Positions 43,882-53,139 of a stretch of DNA of 64,000 nt are shown here, piece after piece. Position numbers and translations under genes: made by a program. This DNA is from Pricia antarctica (GTDB taxonomy: Bacteria > Bacteroidota > Bacteroidia > Flavobacteriales > Flavobacteriaceae), in the NCBI GenBank assembly GCA_011050085.1, contig DRGL01000022.1:1-64000 (forward strand). The letters are read 5' to 3'. The stretch's first letter is position 1. Each line of letters begins with the position of its first letter. A model generated the notes under the pieces. That model was not told the DNA's origin and searched no databases. It was given only the letters and a program-made list of their open reading frames with translations.

Positions 43882-46428
43882 TTGAAACATCCATATACAT
43901 ACATCCTTTTTATCCTATTGACAAGCATCGTTTTCAACGCCTGCTCTACCAAGAAAGATAAATTTATCAACCGCAACTGGCATGCGCTGAATACCAAGTA
44001 CAATACCTTGTACAATGGTAACATCGCTTTTGAGGAAGGGCGTGAAGAACTAAACAACAATTACAGGGATGATTATTGGGAAATACTTCCCGTTGAACGC
44101 CTTGAGGTGACCGAAGACATCAAGCTTGATTCGGAAGACAATAACCCGAACTTTATAATTGCCGAAGAAAAAGCGAGCAAAGCCATACAGAAACATAGTA
44201 TGGACATTAAGGACGAGGAGCGGAATCCGCAAACGGACGAAGCTTTTCTACTGTTGGGCAAAGCGCGTTACTTTGACCAACGGTACATTCCCGCTTTAGA
44301 AGCCTTCAATTACATCATCAATAAATACAACTATAGCGATAAGCTAGGCGAAGCGAATATTTGGCGCGAGAAAGTAAATATTCGATTAGAGAACGAAGAC
44401 CTCGCTATCAAAAACCTTAAACGTGTTTTCAAATACGAAAACCTGAACGATCAAGAATATGCCGATGCACGGGCTATGTTGGCACAAGCCTATATCAACT
44501 TAGACTCGCTGGGAAAGGCGGTGCAACAGTTGAAAATCGCATCCTATCATACCAAAAAGAATCCGGAGAAAGGCAGGTATTATTTTATTATCGGACAGCT
44601 TTATAATCGTCTGAACCAGAAAGACAGTGCCAATTATGCCTTTAATAAGATTGTAGAACTGAACCGTAAATCTCCGCGGGTTTATATGATCAATGCGGAA
44701 ATCGAAAAGATTAGGAATACCGAAATCACAAATGAGAATCAAGCAGAAATGCTCGAATTTCTAACCAAGATGGAAGAAAATCGTGAGAACAGACCGTTCT
44801 TGGATAAAATTTACCGACAAATTGCCGAATATCATCTCGAGCAGAAAAATGACAGTGTCGCCCTTGCCTATTTCAACAAGTCGTTGCGCGCTACTGAACT
44901 AGAGCCCAAACTGAATGCGCTCAACTATGAGAATCTAGCGGTCTATAATTTCGACAAAAACGATTATAAAACCTCCGGAGCCTATTACGACAGTGTATTG
45001 ACAAATCTTGAGGAGAACACCAAGAAATTCCGTTCGACTAAAAAGAAATTGGATAATTTGGAGGATGTCGTCAAGTATGAGGACATCGCCCAAAATGCCG
45101 ATAGTGTAATCACCCTATATAATCTTCCGGTCGACGACCAAATCGCTTATTTCGAGAAGTATGTCGCAAAATTACAGGCTGAAAAACTCGCCGCTGCCAA
45201 AAAGGAAGAAAACCGTATTACCGCCGGGTTCGCACAATTTGCAGAAAGTAAGGGTGGTAAAGAAAATAAAGGAAAGTTCTACTTCTACAACCTGACCAGT
45301 TTAGGATACGGAAAGAACGATTTCGTTCAAAAATGGGGTAAGCGACAATTGGAAGACGATTGGCGTTGGAGCAAGAAAGGTAGGGCATTGACTTCTGAAG
45401 CCACCGGTGAATTGGTCGCCGCCAACGACAGCCTAAATGGCGAACCCACCGGGGAAGAGCGATTGACAGTAGATTTTTATATGGATAGGGTCCCCACGGA
45501 GGAAGCGTTTATCGATAGTTTAAAGACCGAGCGCAATTTCGCCAATTACCAATTGGGACTCATTTATAAAGAAAAGTTCAAGGAAAATAGCTTAGCCGCC
45601 AAAAAATTAGAAGATGTTCTGGCATCCAATCCGGAAGAGCGTTTGGTTCTTCCTTCTAAGTATAATCTATATAAAATTTATGAGGAAGAGGGTAGTCCGT
45701 TAATGGCGCAAATGAAAGCGAACATTCTCGAAAACCACGCCGATTCCCGCTATGCGGAATTATTGCTTAATCCAAGGGCGGTTTTAGAAGACGATTCAGA
45801 TAGTCCGGAAGCACGTTATGCCGCATTGTATCGATTGTATCAACAACAAGAGTATTTGCTAACGATAACGGGTGCAGAAGAAAATATCGACAAATATACA
45901 GGCGACCCTATAGTGCCAAAATTTGAAATGTTGAAAGCCAATGCTATAGGAAGATTGAACGGTTACGAGCCCTTCAAAGAGCAACTTGATTATGTCGCAT
46001 TGACTTATCCCAATAATCCGGAAGGTAAAAAAGCGGAACAGATGGTGGCAGAACAATTACCAAAATTGGCTATAAAAGATTTTTCTTCGGAAGTAGGGTC
46101 TACCGGCACGGGCAATTGGAAGGTAGTTTTTCCATTTCGAAGAAGTAACAATGAGATAGCACTACGCGTAAAAGGTGATTTGGAAGCGGCAATAAAAGAT
46201 TTGAAATACCGCAACATCATATCTAAAGACATTTATACCTTGGAAGATCAGTTTGTTGTAGTACACGGATTTCCTTCCAAGGACTACGCCCTTGGCTTTG
46301 CGGAACTCATCAGATTTAACAAGGATTATCTTATTAAGAATGAGAATTTTGTAATTTTATCCTCCAACTATAAAATAATCCAAGTACATAAAAACCTACA
46401 GGAGTATAAGGAGCAAATATTGAATTAA
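43882..46428 (+). CDS. sprE: SprE/PorW-like gliding and type IX secretion lipoprotein
   Basis: Large lipoprotein of 848 residues, matching SprE of Flavobacterium johnsoniae and PorW of Porphyromonas, needed for type IX secretion and gliding. Signal sequence with lipobox VFNAC (Cys21) then STKKDKFINRNWHALNTKYN, typical of SprE. The body is a long array of TPR-like helices (ARYFDQRYIPALEAFNYIINKY, AMLAQAYINLDSLGKAVQQL) and the end carries a SPOR-like segment (NYKIIQVHKNLQEYKEQIL). The start is TTG 43882, the only start placing the signal peptide at the N-terminus. It precedes bactofilin and the ATP synthase genes, an arrangement I associate with flavobacteria. Confidence 0.9.
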   Translation: MKHPYTYILFILLTSIVFNACSTKKDKFINRNWHALNTKYNTLYNGNIAFEEGREELNNNYRDDYWEILPVERLEVTEDIKLDSEDNNPNFIIAEEKASKAIQKHSMDIKDEERNPQTDEAFLLLGKARYFDQRYIPALEAFNYIINKYNYSDKLGEANIWREKVNIRLENEDLAIKNLKRVFKYENLNDQEYADARAMLAQAYINLDSLGKAVQQLKIASYHTKKNPEKGRYYFIIGQLYNRLNQKDSANYAFNKIVELNRKSPRVYMINAEIEKIRNTEITNENQAEMLEFLTKMEENRENRPFLDKIYRQIAEYHLEQKNDSVALAYFNKSLRATELEPKLNALNYENLAVYNFDKNDYKTSGAYYDSVLTNLEENTKKFRSTKKKLDNLEDVVKYEDIAQNADSVITLYNLPVDDQIAYFEKYVAKLQAEKLAAAKKEENRITAGFAQFAESKGGKENKGKFYFYNLTSLGYGKNDFVQKWGKRQLEDDWRWSKKGRALTSEATGELVAANDSLNGEPTGEERLTVDFYMDRVPTEEAFIDSLKTERNFANYQLGLIYKEKFKENSLAAKKLEDVLASNPEERLVLPSKYNLYKIYEEEGSPLMAQMKANILENHADSRYAELLLNPRAVLEDDSDSPEARYAALYRLYQQQEYLLTITGAEENIDKYTGDPIVPKFEMLKANAIGRLNGYEPFKEQLDYVALTYPNNPEGKKAEQMVAEQLPKLAIKDFSSEVGSTGTGNWKVVFPFRRSNNEIALRVKGDLEAAIKDLKYRNIISKDIYTLEDQFVVVHGFPSKDYALGFAELIRFNKDYLIKNENFVILSSNYKIIQVHKNLQEYKEQILN

Positions 46429-46527
46429 ATCAATTCGATATACTAAATCATCAAATTATTTCGTTGAACTAATCTAAACTATCGACAAGGGTATTTTAGG
46501 AGTTCACTAACCCCAAAATTATAAACA

Positions 46528-46998
46528 ATGTTTTCTGACAACAAAAAACCACGAACCATGAATGAAATAGGCGGACAACCCAACAGAATTGAAAAAAACA
46601 CTAAAATCAAAGGTGATATTGTATCCGAGGCCGATTTTAGGATCGATGGTAAATTAGATGGTAATGTAAAGACTTCAGGTAAGGTTGTTATCGGTAAAGA
46701 TGGCTATATTCACGGAAAAGTAGAATGTGTAAACGCCGATATCGAAGGCAGCTTTAATGGCGAATTATTGGTTTCCGACCTACTATCATTGAAATCATCA
46801 GCCGTTATCGAGGGAACCGTCGAAGTCAGTAAATTAGCTGTTGAGCCGGGAGCCACTTTTAACGCAACCTGTTCGATGAAAGGCAAGAGCGGTTCATTAA
46901 ACCGAAACCTAAGCGGTTCATCATCAACCAACGATTTCAAATCAACATTAACCAATACCAGCTCAAGCAGAAGCAATGAGCCAGCAAAAGCCTCGTAA
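46528..46998 (+). CDS. Bactofilin (polymer-forming cytoskeletal protein)
   Basis: Bactofilin of 156 residues that self-assembles into filaments at the cytoplasmic membrane and helps with cell shape or positioning. The beta-helical core runs from about 20 to 120 (ADFRIDGKLDGNVKTSG, SAVIEGTVEVSKLAVEPGA) and the ends are disordered and polar, with a serine-rich tail. It overlaps the start of the next gene by 23 bases, tying it to the ATP synthase cluster. Confidence 0.92.
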   Translation: MFSDNKKPRTMNEIGGQPNRIEKNTKIKGDIVSEADFRIDGKLDGNVKTSGKVVIGKDGYIHGKVECVNADIEGSFNGELLVSDLLSLKSSAVIEGTVEVSKLAVEPGATFNATCSMKGKSGSLNRNLSGSSSTNDFKSTLTNTSSSRSNEPAKAS

Positions 46999-47209
46999 AG
47001 AGAATAAAGACAATAGCGGATTAAGAACCGCGGCCAAGTTATCGGGCATTGGCCTACAAATGGGTCTCACCATTTATCTTGGCAATCTATTAGGGTCATG
47101 GCTAGATCAAAAGTTCGCAAAGGATTTTTGGGAAATTAGCGTGACCCTTTTTGCTATTGCAGTCTCTTTATATTCCGTTATCAAACAGGCGAACGAACTA
47201 AACAAGTAA
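46976..47209 (+). CDS. AtpZ/AtpI-family protein
   Basis: Small inner-membrane protein of 77 residues with two helices (LSGIGLQMGLTIYLGNLLGSWLDQ at about 23-46 and the C-terminal VTLFAIAVSLYSVIKQ), separated by a short charged loop. This matches the AtpI/AtpZ family, whose members assist c-ring assembly or form Mg/Ca channels with the ATP synthase. It lies at the head of the atp cluster, as usual. Confidence 0.8.
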   Translation: MSQQKPRKENKDNSGLRTAAKLSGIGLQMGLTIYLGNLLGSWLDQKFAKDFWEISVTLFAIAVSLYSVIKQANELNK

Positions 47210-47213
47210 TAGG

Positions 47214-47615
47214 GTGCTTAAAACTGTGTTATGTTACATCTTATCTTTCGGACTACTATTTTTGATCGGATTTTATGTTCATGAGTATATGATATCATCG
47301 AACGGGATACAGCTTGATTTTTCACTGTTCCAAATATACGTTTTCCATGCGGTTTTCTCTTTCGCCATCTGCACCTTATTACTAGTACTTTCTAAACGTC
47401 CGAATCTATTTCCGCAACTAGGGTTTCTCTATTTGGGGGGTTTCTTGTTGAAGTTTTTAGCTTTCGCTATTGTCTTTCGACGGATAATCTTAGGCGAAAG
47501 CACTTTATCCGTAACTAATTCGATTTCGCTAATGCTTCCCATCATTCTTTTTTTAGGTTTAGAAGTGTATTTCGTCGCTAAACTACTACGAGTGATAGAT
47601 ACTGATCAGAAATAA
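47214..47615 (+). CDS. Small membrane protein of the atp cluster (AtpI-like position)
   Basis: Hydrophobic protein of 133 residues with four membrane helices (LCYILSFGLLFLIGFYVH, FHAVFSFAICTLLLVLS, FLYLGGFLLKFLAFAIVF, SISLMLPIILFLGLEVYFVA). It starts with GTG 47214, four bases after AtpZ. No strong family signature is visible, but this position and helix number are those of the uncharacterised flavobacterial protein between AtpZ and atpB, which may substitute for AtpI. Confidence 0.7.
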   Translation: MLKTVLCYILSFGLLFLIGFYVHEYMISSNGIQLDFSLFQIYVFHAVFSFAICTLLLVLSKRPNLFPQLGFLYLGGFLLKFLAFAIVFRRIILGESTLSVTNSISLMLPIILFLGLEVYFVAKLLRVIDTDQK

Positions 47616-47626
47616 AGAAATTTTGG

Positions 47627-47656
47627 TTTGGGAAAACATTTTATTCGTTACCTTTG
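47627..47656 (+). promoter_or_regulatory. Promoter of atpB and the following ATP synthase genes
   Basis: TTTGGG (47627-47632; TTTG at 47627-47630), 18 bases, then TACCTTTG (47649-47656), an excellent fit to the Bacteroidota consensus. Transcription would start near 47663, leaving about 30 bases before the ATG at 47694. This also shows that a TTG start at 47628, inside the promoter, is wrong. Confidence 0.75.
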
Positions 47657-47693
47657 CGCGACTTTTAAAGAGCCACTTTTTGAACGATTTGCA

Positions 47694-48869
47694 ATGAGAA
47701 AAGCGATGCCGAGCTTGCGATATTTGATAATTTTTTTACTATCGATAACTTGTTTTCAAGGATTTTCCAATGTACCTCAAGAAGAAGAGGGCCCGGTAAG
47801 TTCCAAGGAAGAGGTTGACGAATATATTCAGCACCACATTAAGGATGCCCATGATTTTCATCTTTTCTCCTACACTAACGATGCTGGCGAGAGAAAACAC
47901 GTAGGCTTTCCATTACCGGTTATTCTTTGGTCAAGCAACGGAATGGTTGCGTTTATGTCCTCAGAATTCCATTATGACGATGAAGGTGAAGTAATCGTTG
48001 AAAAGGGCGGATCCAGCTTTGTCAAATATCATACTAAAATTTACGAATTACAGTCGGGCACGAAAAACCTATCATTTGATGAGGAGCATCACCCGACCAA
48101 TGCGACAAGGGTATTGGACTTCTCAATTACCCAAAGTGTTGTAGGTATTCTTCTAGTTGGCCTCCTTATGCTATGGGTATTTTCATCTCTAGCGCGCCAA
48201 TATACCAAAAGAAAGGTCCCTAAAGGTTTTGGTCGTGTTCTGGAACCGCTGGTCATCTACGTTCGCGACGAAATTTCTCGTCCTAACATCGGAGAAAAAC
48301 ACTACCGCAAATTCACAGGCTATCTACTAACCGTTTTCTTCTTTATTTGGATCCTAAACCTATTAGGCCTAACACCTTTCGGCTTCAACGTAACAGGACA
48401 AATAGCGGTGACTGCAGCCTTGGCCATTTTCACGCTAATTATTTATACTTTTAGTGGCAACAAGGAATACTGGCAACATATTTTATGGATGCCGGGGGTA
48501 CCTTATCTCATTCGTCCCGTTTTGGCAATCATTGAATTAGCGGGAGCGTTTCTAATTAAACCCTTTTCACTTATGGTGCGACTTTTCGCCAACATTTCGG
48601 CAGGTCACATCGTAGTTATGAGTTTAATTGCCATTATGTTCACTTTAAAAGCAAGTTTAGGCGTCGTCGGTGCCACAGCCCTATCGCTCATCCTATCCTT
48701 CTTTATTACGCTTATCGAGGTGTTGGTCGCTTTTTTACAGGCCTATATTTTCACTATGTTATCAGCCCTTTTTATCGGAATGGCAGTTGCCGATCACCAT
48801 GGCGACCATGTATTTGGCGAGAATGATGATGTGGATGACGCTGAAGAAGCGCGTGAAAATTTTATTTAG
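47694..48869 (+). CDS. atpB: ATP synthase F0 subunit a
   Basis: Subunit a of the H+-translocating F1F0 ATP synthase, 391 residues. An N-terminal signal-like helix (LRYLIIFLLSITCFQGFS) precedes a long periplasmic extension of about 120 residues, typical of Bacteroidota AtpB. The membrane part has the essential arginine helix KPFSLMVRLFANISAGH (near residue 300) and the final proton-channel helices (LIEVLVAFLQAYIFTMLSALFIG). Start chosen at ATG 47694 on the basis of the promoter just upstream. Confidence 0.95.
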   Translation: MRKAMPSLRYLIIFLLSITCFQGFSNVPQEEEGPVSSKEEVDEYIQHHIKDAHDFHLFSYTNDAGERKHVGFPLPVILWSSNGMVAFMSSEFHYDDEGEVIVEKGGSSFVKYHTKIYELQSGTKNLSFDEEHHPTNATRVLDFSITQSVVGILLVGLLMLWVFSSLARQYTKRKVPKGFGRVLEPLVIYVRDEISRPNIGEKHYRKFTGYLLTVFFFIWILNLLGLTPFGFNVTGQIAVTAALAIFTLIIYTFSGNKEYWQHILWMPGVPYLIRPVLAIIELAGAFLIKPFSLMVRLFANISAGHIVVMSLIAIMFTLKASLGVVGATALSLILSFFITLIEVLVAFLQAYIFTMLSALFIGMAVADHHGDHVFGENDDVDDAEEARENFI

Positions 48870-48885
48870 AGTTCATTTAATTTAA

Positions 48886-49092
<207 letters not shown>

Positions 49093-49108
49093 GGAACATT
49101 AAGAAAAG

Positions 49109-49147
49109 ACATTTCCCTGTAACGGTTGGTTACAGGGAATGTTTTTA
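49109..49147 (+). terminator. Terminator-like hairpin between atpE and atpF
   Basis: ACATTTCCCTGTAAC (49109-49123) and GTTACAGGGAATGT (49129-49142) form a 10-bp inner stem with a 5-base loop and 4 more bp beyond a single bulged T; five T follow. Inside an operon this would attenuate or trim the message, so that the c subunit is made in excess. Confidence 0.6.
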
Positions 49148-49219
49148 TATCTTCAATTTGTTAGAAACATCCCGATTCGGGAAATGATTTAGACTGGATT
49201 ACTTACAATTTTAAGCGAT

Positions 49220-49720
49220 ATGGAAGTTTTAATAAACGATTTTTCACCGGGATTATTTGTGGTTCAGACCATCCTATTATTAGGATTAATATTTTTACTG
49301 GTAAAATTTGCTTGGAAACCGATACTAACCTCATTGAACGAAAGGGAATCAGGAATTGAGGATGCTCTTCTAGCGGCAGAAAATGCCCGGAAGGAAATGC
49401 AGAACCTGCAAGCAGACAATGAAAAATTACTCAAAGAAGCTCGAGCCGAACGCGAAGCCATGCTTAAAGAGGCCCGTGAAATCAAGAATAAAATGATTTC
49501 GGATTCAAAGGAACAAGCCAAGGTTGAAGGTGATAAAATGATACGTCAGGCACAGTCCGCTATCGAAAGCGAAAAAAAAGCCGCTCTTGCCGATATCAAG
49601 AATCAAGTTGCCGAACTATCCGTAGAAATCGCAGAAAAAGTCTTGAAAGAACAGTTGTCAAACAAAACTGAACAACTAAAACTTGTCGAGAATCTTTTGG
49701 GCGATGTAAAACTGAACTAA
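49220..49720 (+). CDS. atpF: ATP synthase F0 subunit b
   Basis: Peripheral stalk subunit of 166 residues. One N-terminal membrane helix (LFVVQTILLLGLIFLLVKF, 12-30) is followed by a long charged coiled coil (ERESGIEDALLAAENARKEM, LKEAREIKNKMISDSKEQAK) that dimerises and reaches to the delta subunit. Follows the hairpin after atpE by 73 bp. Confidence 0.94.
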   Translation: MEVLINDFSPGLFVVQTILLLGLIFLLVKFAWKPILTSLNERESGIEDALLAAENARKEMQNLQADNEKLLKEARAEREAMLKEAREIKNKMISDSKEQAKVEGDKMIRQAQSAIESEKKAALADIKNQVAELSVEIAEKVLKEQLSNKTEQLKLVENLLGDVKLN

Positions 49721-49727
49721 GAAAGCT

Positions 49728-50264
49728 ATGAATCAAAGAGCAGCCTTACGTTATGCAAAAGCGGTCTTAGATTTGGCCGTCGATAACAAAGCTACCGATG
49801 CGGTTGAAAAAGACATGCGCGATATTGTAGCTACAATGGCCGATAGTAAAGAACTTAGAATGCTATTGGCTAGCCCGGTAGTGAATGGGAATACTAAAAA
49901 AGAAGCCTTATTGGCAATTTTTACAGGAGCCAGTGAAATAACAAAAGGATTACTGAATACATTGACCGAAAATAAGCGTATCGGTCTATTAAACGAAGTT
50001 GCCCTAAAGTATGTCATTCTCAACCAAGATTTGAAAGGAGAAGGTGTTGCTTATGTTACCACTGCGGTAGCCTTGACTCCTGAGTTGGAGAAAATGGTAT
50101 TAAAGCAGGTTGCCAAAATTACCGACGATACCGTAACCATCGAAAATAAAATTGACGAAAGTATCATTGGCGGTTTCATTTTACGCGTTGGCGATTTGCA
50201 ATATGACGCAAGCGTTGCACATAAATTAAGCGAAATAAAAAGGGAATTCGCAGATAGTCTATAG
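49728..50264 (+). CDS. atpH: ATP synthase F1 subunit delta
   Basis: F1 delta subunit of 178 residues linking the stalk to the F1 head. The typical signatures are AALRYAKAVLDLAVDNKA (N-terminal helix pair) and the C-terminal DESIIGGFILRVGDLQYDASV. It starts 8 bases after the atpF stop. Confidence 0.94.
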   Translation: MNQRAALRYAKAVLDLAVDNKATDAVEKDMRDIVATMADSKELRMLLASPVVNGNTKKEALLAIFTGASEITKGLLNTLTENKRIGLLNEVALKYVILNQDLKGEGVAYVTTAVALTPELEKMVLKQVAKITDDTVTIENKIDESIIGGFILRVGDLQYDASVAHKLSEIKREFADSL

Positions 50265-50362
50265 TAAATAAAGAGTTTCAGGCAACTTGCCAACGTACAA
50301 GTTTTATCTGATATCCCATAATTAACTGCCGCCAGGCAGGTCTAACATTTAAGTCAAAGAAA

Positions 50363-51943
50363 ATGGCAGGAGTAAAAGCGGCCGAAGTATCGGCAATCTT
50401 AAAAAAACAATTATCCGGATTCGATTCTTCAGCTTCCTTAGACGAAGTGGGAACCGTTTTACAAGTGGGTGATGGAATCGCACGTGTATACGGACTTTCA
50501 AATGTACAGTACGGAGAATTGGTCGAATTCGAAGGCGGACTAGAAGGCATTGTTCTGAACTTGGAAGAAGATAACGTGGGCGTTGTACTCTTAGGCCCTT
50601 CTAAAGAGATTATGGAAGGTGCCACTGTAAAGCGTACACAGCGTATTGCCTCTATTAAAGTTGGTGAAGGTATTGTTGGCCGTGTGGTAGATACCTTGGG
50701 AAATCCTATTGATGGAAAGGGACCAATTTCAGGCGAAACTTACGAAATGCCATTGGAGCGCAAAGCGCCGGGCGTAATTTTCCGTGAACCAGTTACCGAG
50801 CCTATGCAAACTGGCATTAAGGCGATAGATGCCATGATTCCAGTAGGGCGCGGACAGCGGGAATTAGTAATTGGTGACCGTCAAACCGGAAAAACAACGG
50901 TTTGTATCGATACTATCCTGAATCAAAAAGAATTTTACGATGCCGGACAACCGGTATATTGTATATATGTGGCCATCGGTCAAAAAGCTTCAACGGTAGC
51001 TGCCATTGCACAAAACCTGGAAGATAAAGGTGCACTTGCCTATACGACGATTGTGGCCGCAAACGCATCCGATCCCGCTCCTATGCAGGTGTATGCTCCC
51101 TTTGCAGGAGCATCTATCGGTGAATATTTCCGAGATACCGGTCGACCTGCTTTAATCGTATATGATGACTTGTCCAAACAGGCTGTTGCTTACCGTGAAG
51201 TATCCTTACTTTTAAGACGGCCACCGGGGCGTGAAGCGTATCCTGGTGATGTTTTTTACCTGCACTCCCGTTTACTGGAACGTTCATCAAAGGTGATCAA
51301 CGATGACAAGATTGCAAGGGAAATGAACGATTTGCCAGACGTTTTGAAACCCATGGTTAAAGGAGGTGGTTCATTGACCGCTTTACCCATTATCGAAACA
51401 CAGGCAGGTGATGTATCCGCCTATATTCCAACAAACGTTATTTCGATTACGGACGGACAGATATTTTTGGAACAAGATCTTTTCAACCAAGGAGTGCGCC
51501 CTGCTATTAACGTAGGTATTTCGGTATCCCGTGTGGGTGGTAATGCACAAATCAAGTCGATGAAAAAAGTAGCGGGTACCCTAAAACTAGATCAAGCTGC
51601 TTTCCGTGAATTGGAAGCCTTTGCGAAATTTGGATCAGACCTTGACGCCGCAACCTTGAACGTCATTGAAAAGGGACGTCGTAACGTAGAAATATTGAAA
51701 CAAGCGGAGAACGATCCGTTTACGGTTGAAGATCAGATTGCCATTATATATGCCGGTTCGAAAAACCTATTGCGCGATGTGCCCGTCAATAAAGTAAAAG
51801 AATTTGAAAGGGATTACCTTGAGTTTTTAAACGCCAAGCATAGAGGTACATTAGATACCCTAAAGGCCGGTAAGTTAACCGATGATGTAATTGACGTGCT
51901 AACTACTGTTGCCAAAGATTTATCAGGAAAATATAGGAGTTAA
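50363..51943 (+). CDS. atpA: ATP synthase F1 subunit alpha
   Basis: Regulatory and nucleotide-binding alpha subunit of the F1 hexamer, 526 residues. Walker A is GDRQTGKTT (about 171-179), the beta-barrel N-terminus reads [16 protein letters not shown], and the arginine-finger region [18 protein letters not shown] is intact. The catalytic beta subunit (atpD) and epsilon (atpC) are not in this window; in Bacteroidota they commonly lie elsewhere. Confidence 0.97.
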   Translation: MAGVKAAEVSAILKKQLSGFDSSASLDEVGTVLQVGDGIARVYGLSNVQYGELVEFEGGLEGIVLNLEEDNVGVVLLGPSKEIMEGATVKRTQRIASIKVGEGIVGRVVDTLGNPIDGKGPISGETYEMPLERKAPGVIFREPVTEPMQTGIKAIDAMIPVGRGQRELVIGDRQTGKTTVCIDTILNQKEFYDAGQPVYCIYVAIGQKASTVAAIAQNLEDKGALAYTTIVAANASDPAPMQVYAPFAGASIGEYFRDTGRPALIVYDDLSKQAVAYREVSLLLRRPPGREAYPGDVFYLHSRLLERSSKVINDDKIAREMNDLPDVLKPMVKGGGSLTALPIIETQAGDVSAYIPTNVISITDGQIFLEQDLFNQGVRPAINVGISVSRVGGNAQIKSMKKVAGTLKLDQAAFRELEAFAKFGSDLDAATLNVIEKGRRNVEILKQAENDPFTVEDQIAIIYAGSKNLLRDVPVNKVKEFERDYLEFLNAKHRGTLDTLKAGKLTDDVIDVLTTVAKDLSGKYRS

Positions 51944-52033
51944 GCGTTTTGCACATCAGAGTGCACCAAAAACGATTAAAACTAGGTTTGCAAGTGCTGA
52001 TGTAGCAATACACTGCACAAAATTCGATTAAAA

Positions 52034-52894
52034 ATGGCCAATTTAAAGGAAATACGAAATAGAATCTCATCGGTATCTTCGACCATGCAGATAACGAGTG
52101 CCATGAAAATGGTATCTGCCGCCAAATTGAAAAAGGCACAGGATGCTATCACGGCAATGCGACCTTATTCGGATAAACTCTCGGAGCTTTTGCAAAGCTT
52201 AAGTGCAAGTTTAGATGAGGATTCTGGTAGCAAGTATTCCGATAACCGCGAGGTCAACAAGGTGTTAATTGTTGCTATCACTTCAAATAGAGGACTTGCA
52301 GGTGCATTTAACACTAATATTTTAAAGCAATGTACTTTTTTGATTAATGAAACCTATGCTGGAAAGCAAGTTGATTTTATGGCCATTGGCAAGAAAGCGA
52401 ACGATTTTTTGAAAAAGAAATCTACAGTAATTTCGAATCACAGCAGTTTGTATGAAGACCTGAATTTTGAACGCGTTTCCGATATCGCTGAAGAATTGAT
52501 GGAGCAATTTACCTCTGGTAAATATGATTGTATAGATATTGTGTACAATAAGTTCAAGAACGCTGCGACACAACTTGTTATGACCGAGCAATTCTTACCG
52601 ATAGTACCCATAGAGGGCGCGGAAAACCTCAGCACGGATTATATCTTCGAACCCTCGAAAATAGAAATAGTTGATCAATTGATTCCTAAATCCTTGAAAA
52701 CACAACTTTATAAAGGTATCAGGGATTCTTTTGCCAGCGAGCATGGTGCACGTATGACGGCGATGCACAAAGCTACCGACAATGCTACCGAACTGCGGGA
52801 TGACTTAAAATTGAAATACAATAAAGCGCGCCAGGCATCGATAACAAATGAAATTCTAGAGATTGTTGGGGGAGCGGAGGCTTTGAATAATTAA
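52034..52894 (+). CDS. atpG: ATP synthase F1 subunit gamma
   Basis: Central rotor subunit of 286 residues. The N-terminal helix ANLKEIRNRISSVSSTMQIT and C-terminal helix GARMTAMHKATDNATELRDD, which form the antiparallel coiled coil of the shaft, are clear, and the Rossmann-like middle is normal. It ends the cluster and is followed by a strong terminator. Confidence 0.96.
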   Translation: MANLKEIRNRISSVSSTMQITSAMKMVSAAKLKKAQDAITAMRPYSDKLSELLQSLSASLDEDSGSKYSDNREVNKVLIVAITSNRGLAGAFNTNILKQCTFLINETYAGKQVDFMAIGKKANDFLKKKSTVISNHSSLYEDLNFERVSDIAEELMEQFTSGKYDCIDIVYNKFKNAATQLVMTEQFLPIVPIEGAENLSTDYIFEPSKIEIVDQLIPKSLKTQLYKGIRDSFASEHGARMTAMHKATDNATELRDDLKLKYNKARQASITNEILEIVGGAEALNN

Positions 52895-52972
52895 TTCATT
52901 TCTTCACTGTTAGTATGAAATGAAATTTATGTATTAACAAACCGTAGTACGTAAACAAATTATACTTTAATG

Positions 52973-53008
52973 AAAGCCGCCTCAAAGTAAAGAGACGGCT
53001 TTTTTTTT
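52973..53008 (+). terminator. Terminator of the atp operon
   Basis: AAAGCCGCCTC (52973-52983) pairs with GAGACGGCTTT (52992-53002) with one mismatch around an 8-base loop, followed by more T (to 53008). It lies 78 bases past the atpG stop. Confidence 0.85.
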
Positions 53009-53139
53009 GGTTTTTTCTCGAACTTCTACAAGACAGCAATCCGTATTTAAAAAACAGCAGAAAGGGACACATTCTTTTATTTTAGTCCTTGAATCATTAC
53101 TGCAATTTAATCCTATTTTTAGTCGACTTTTACACTGAA

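Noticed and set aside
50326-50339. A short GC-rich hairpin (CTGCC/GGCAG) between atpH and atpA
   Set aside because: Only 5 bp of stem and no T-run; it looks like a common intergenic motif of the phylum and not a terminator.
51983-51990. TAGGTTTG, an exact -7 match before atpG
   Set aside because: The nearest TTTG upstream is 31 bases away, too far for a -33 element, and the gene is inside the atp operon.
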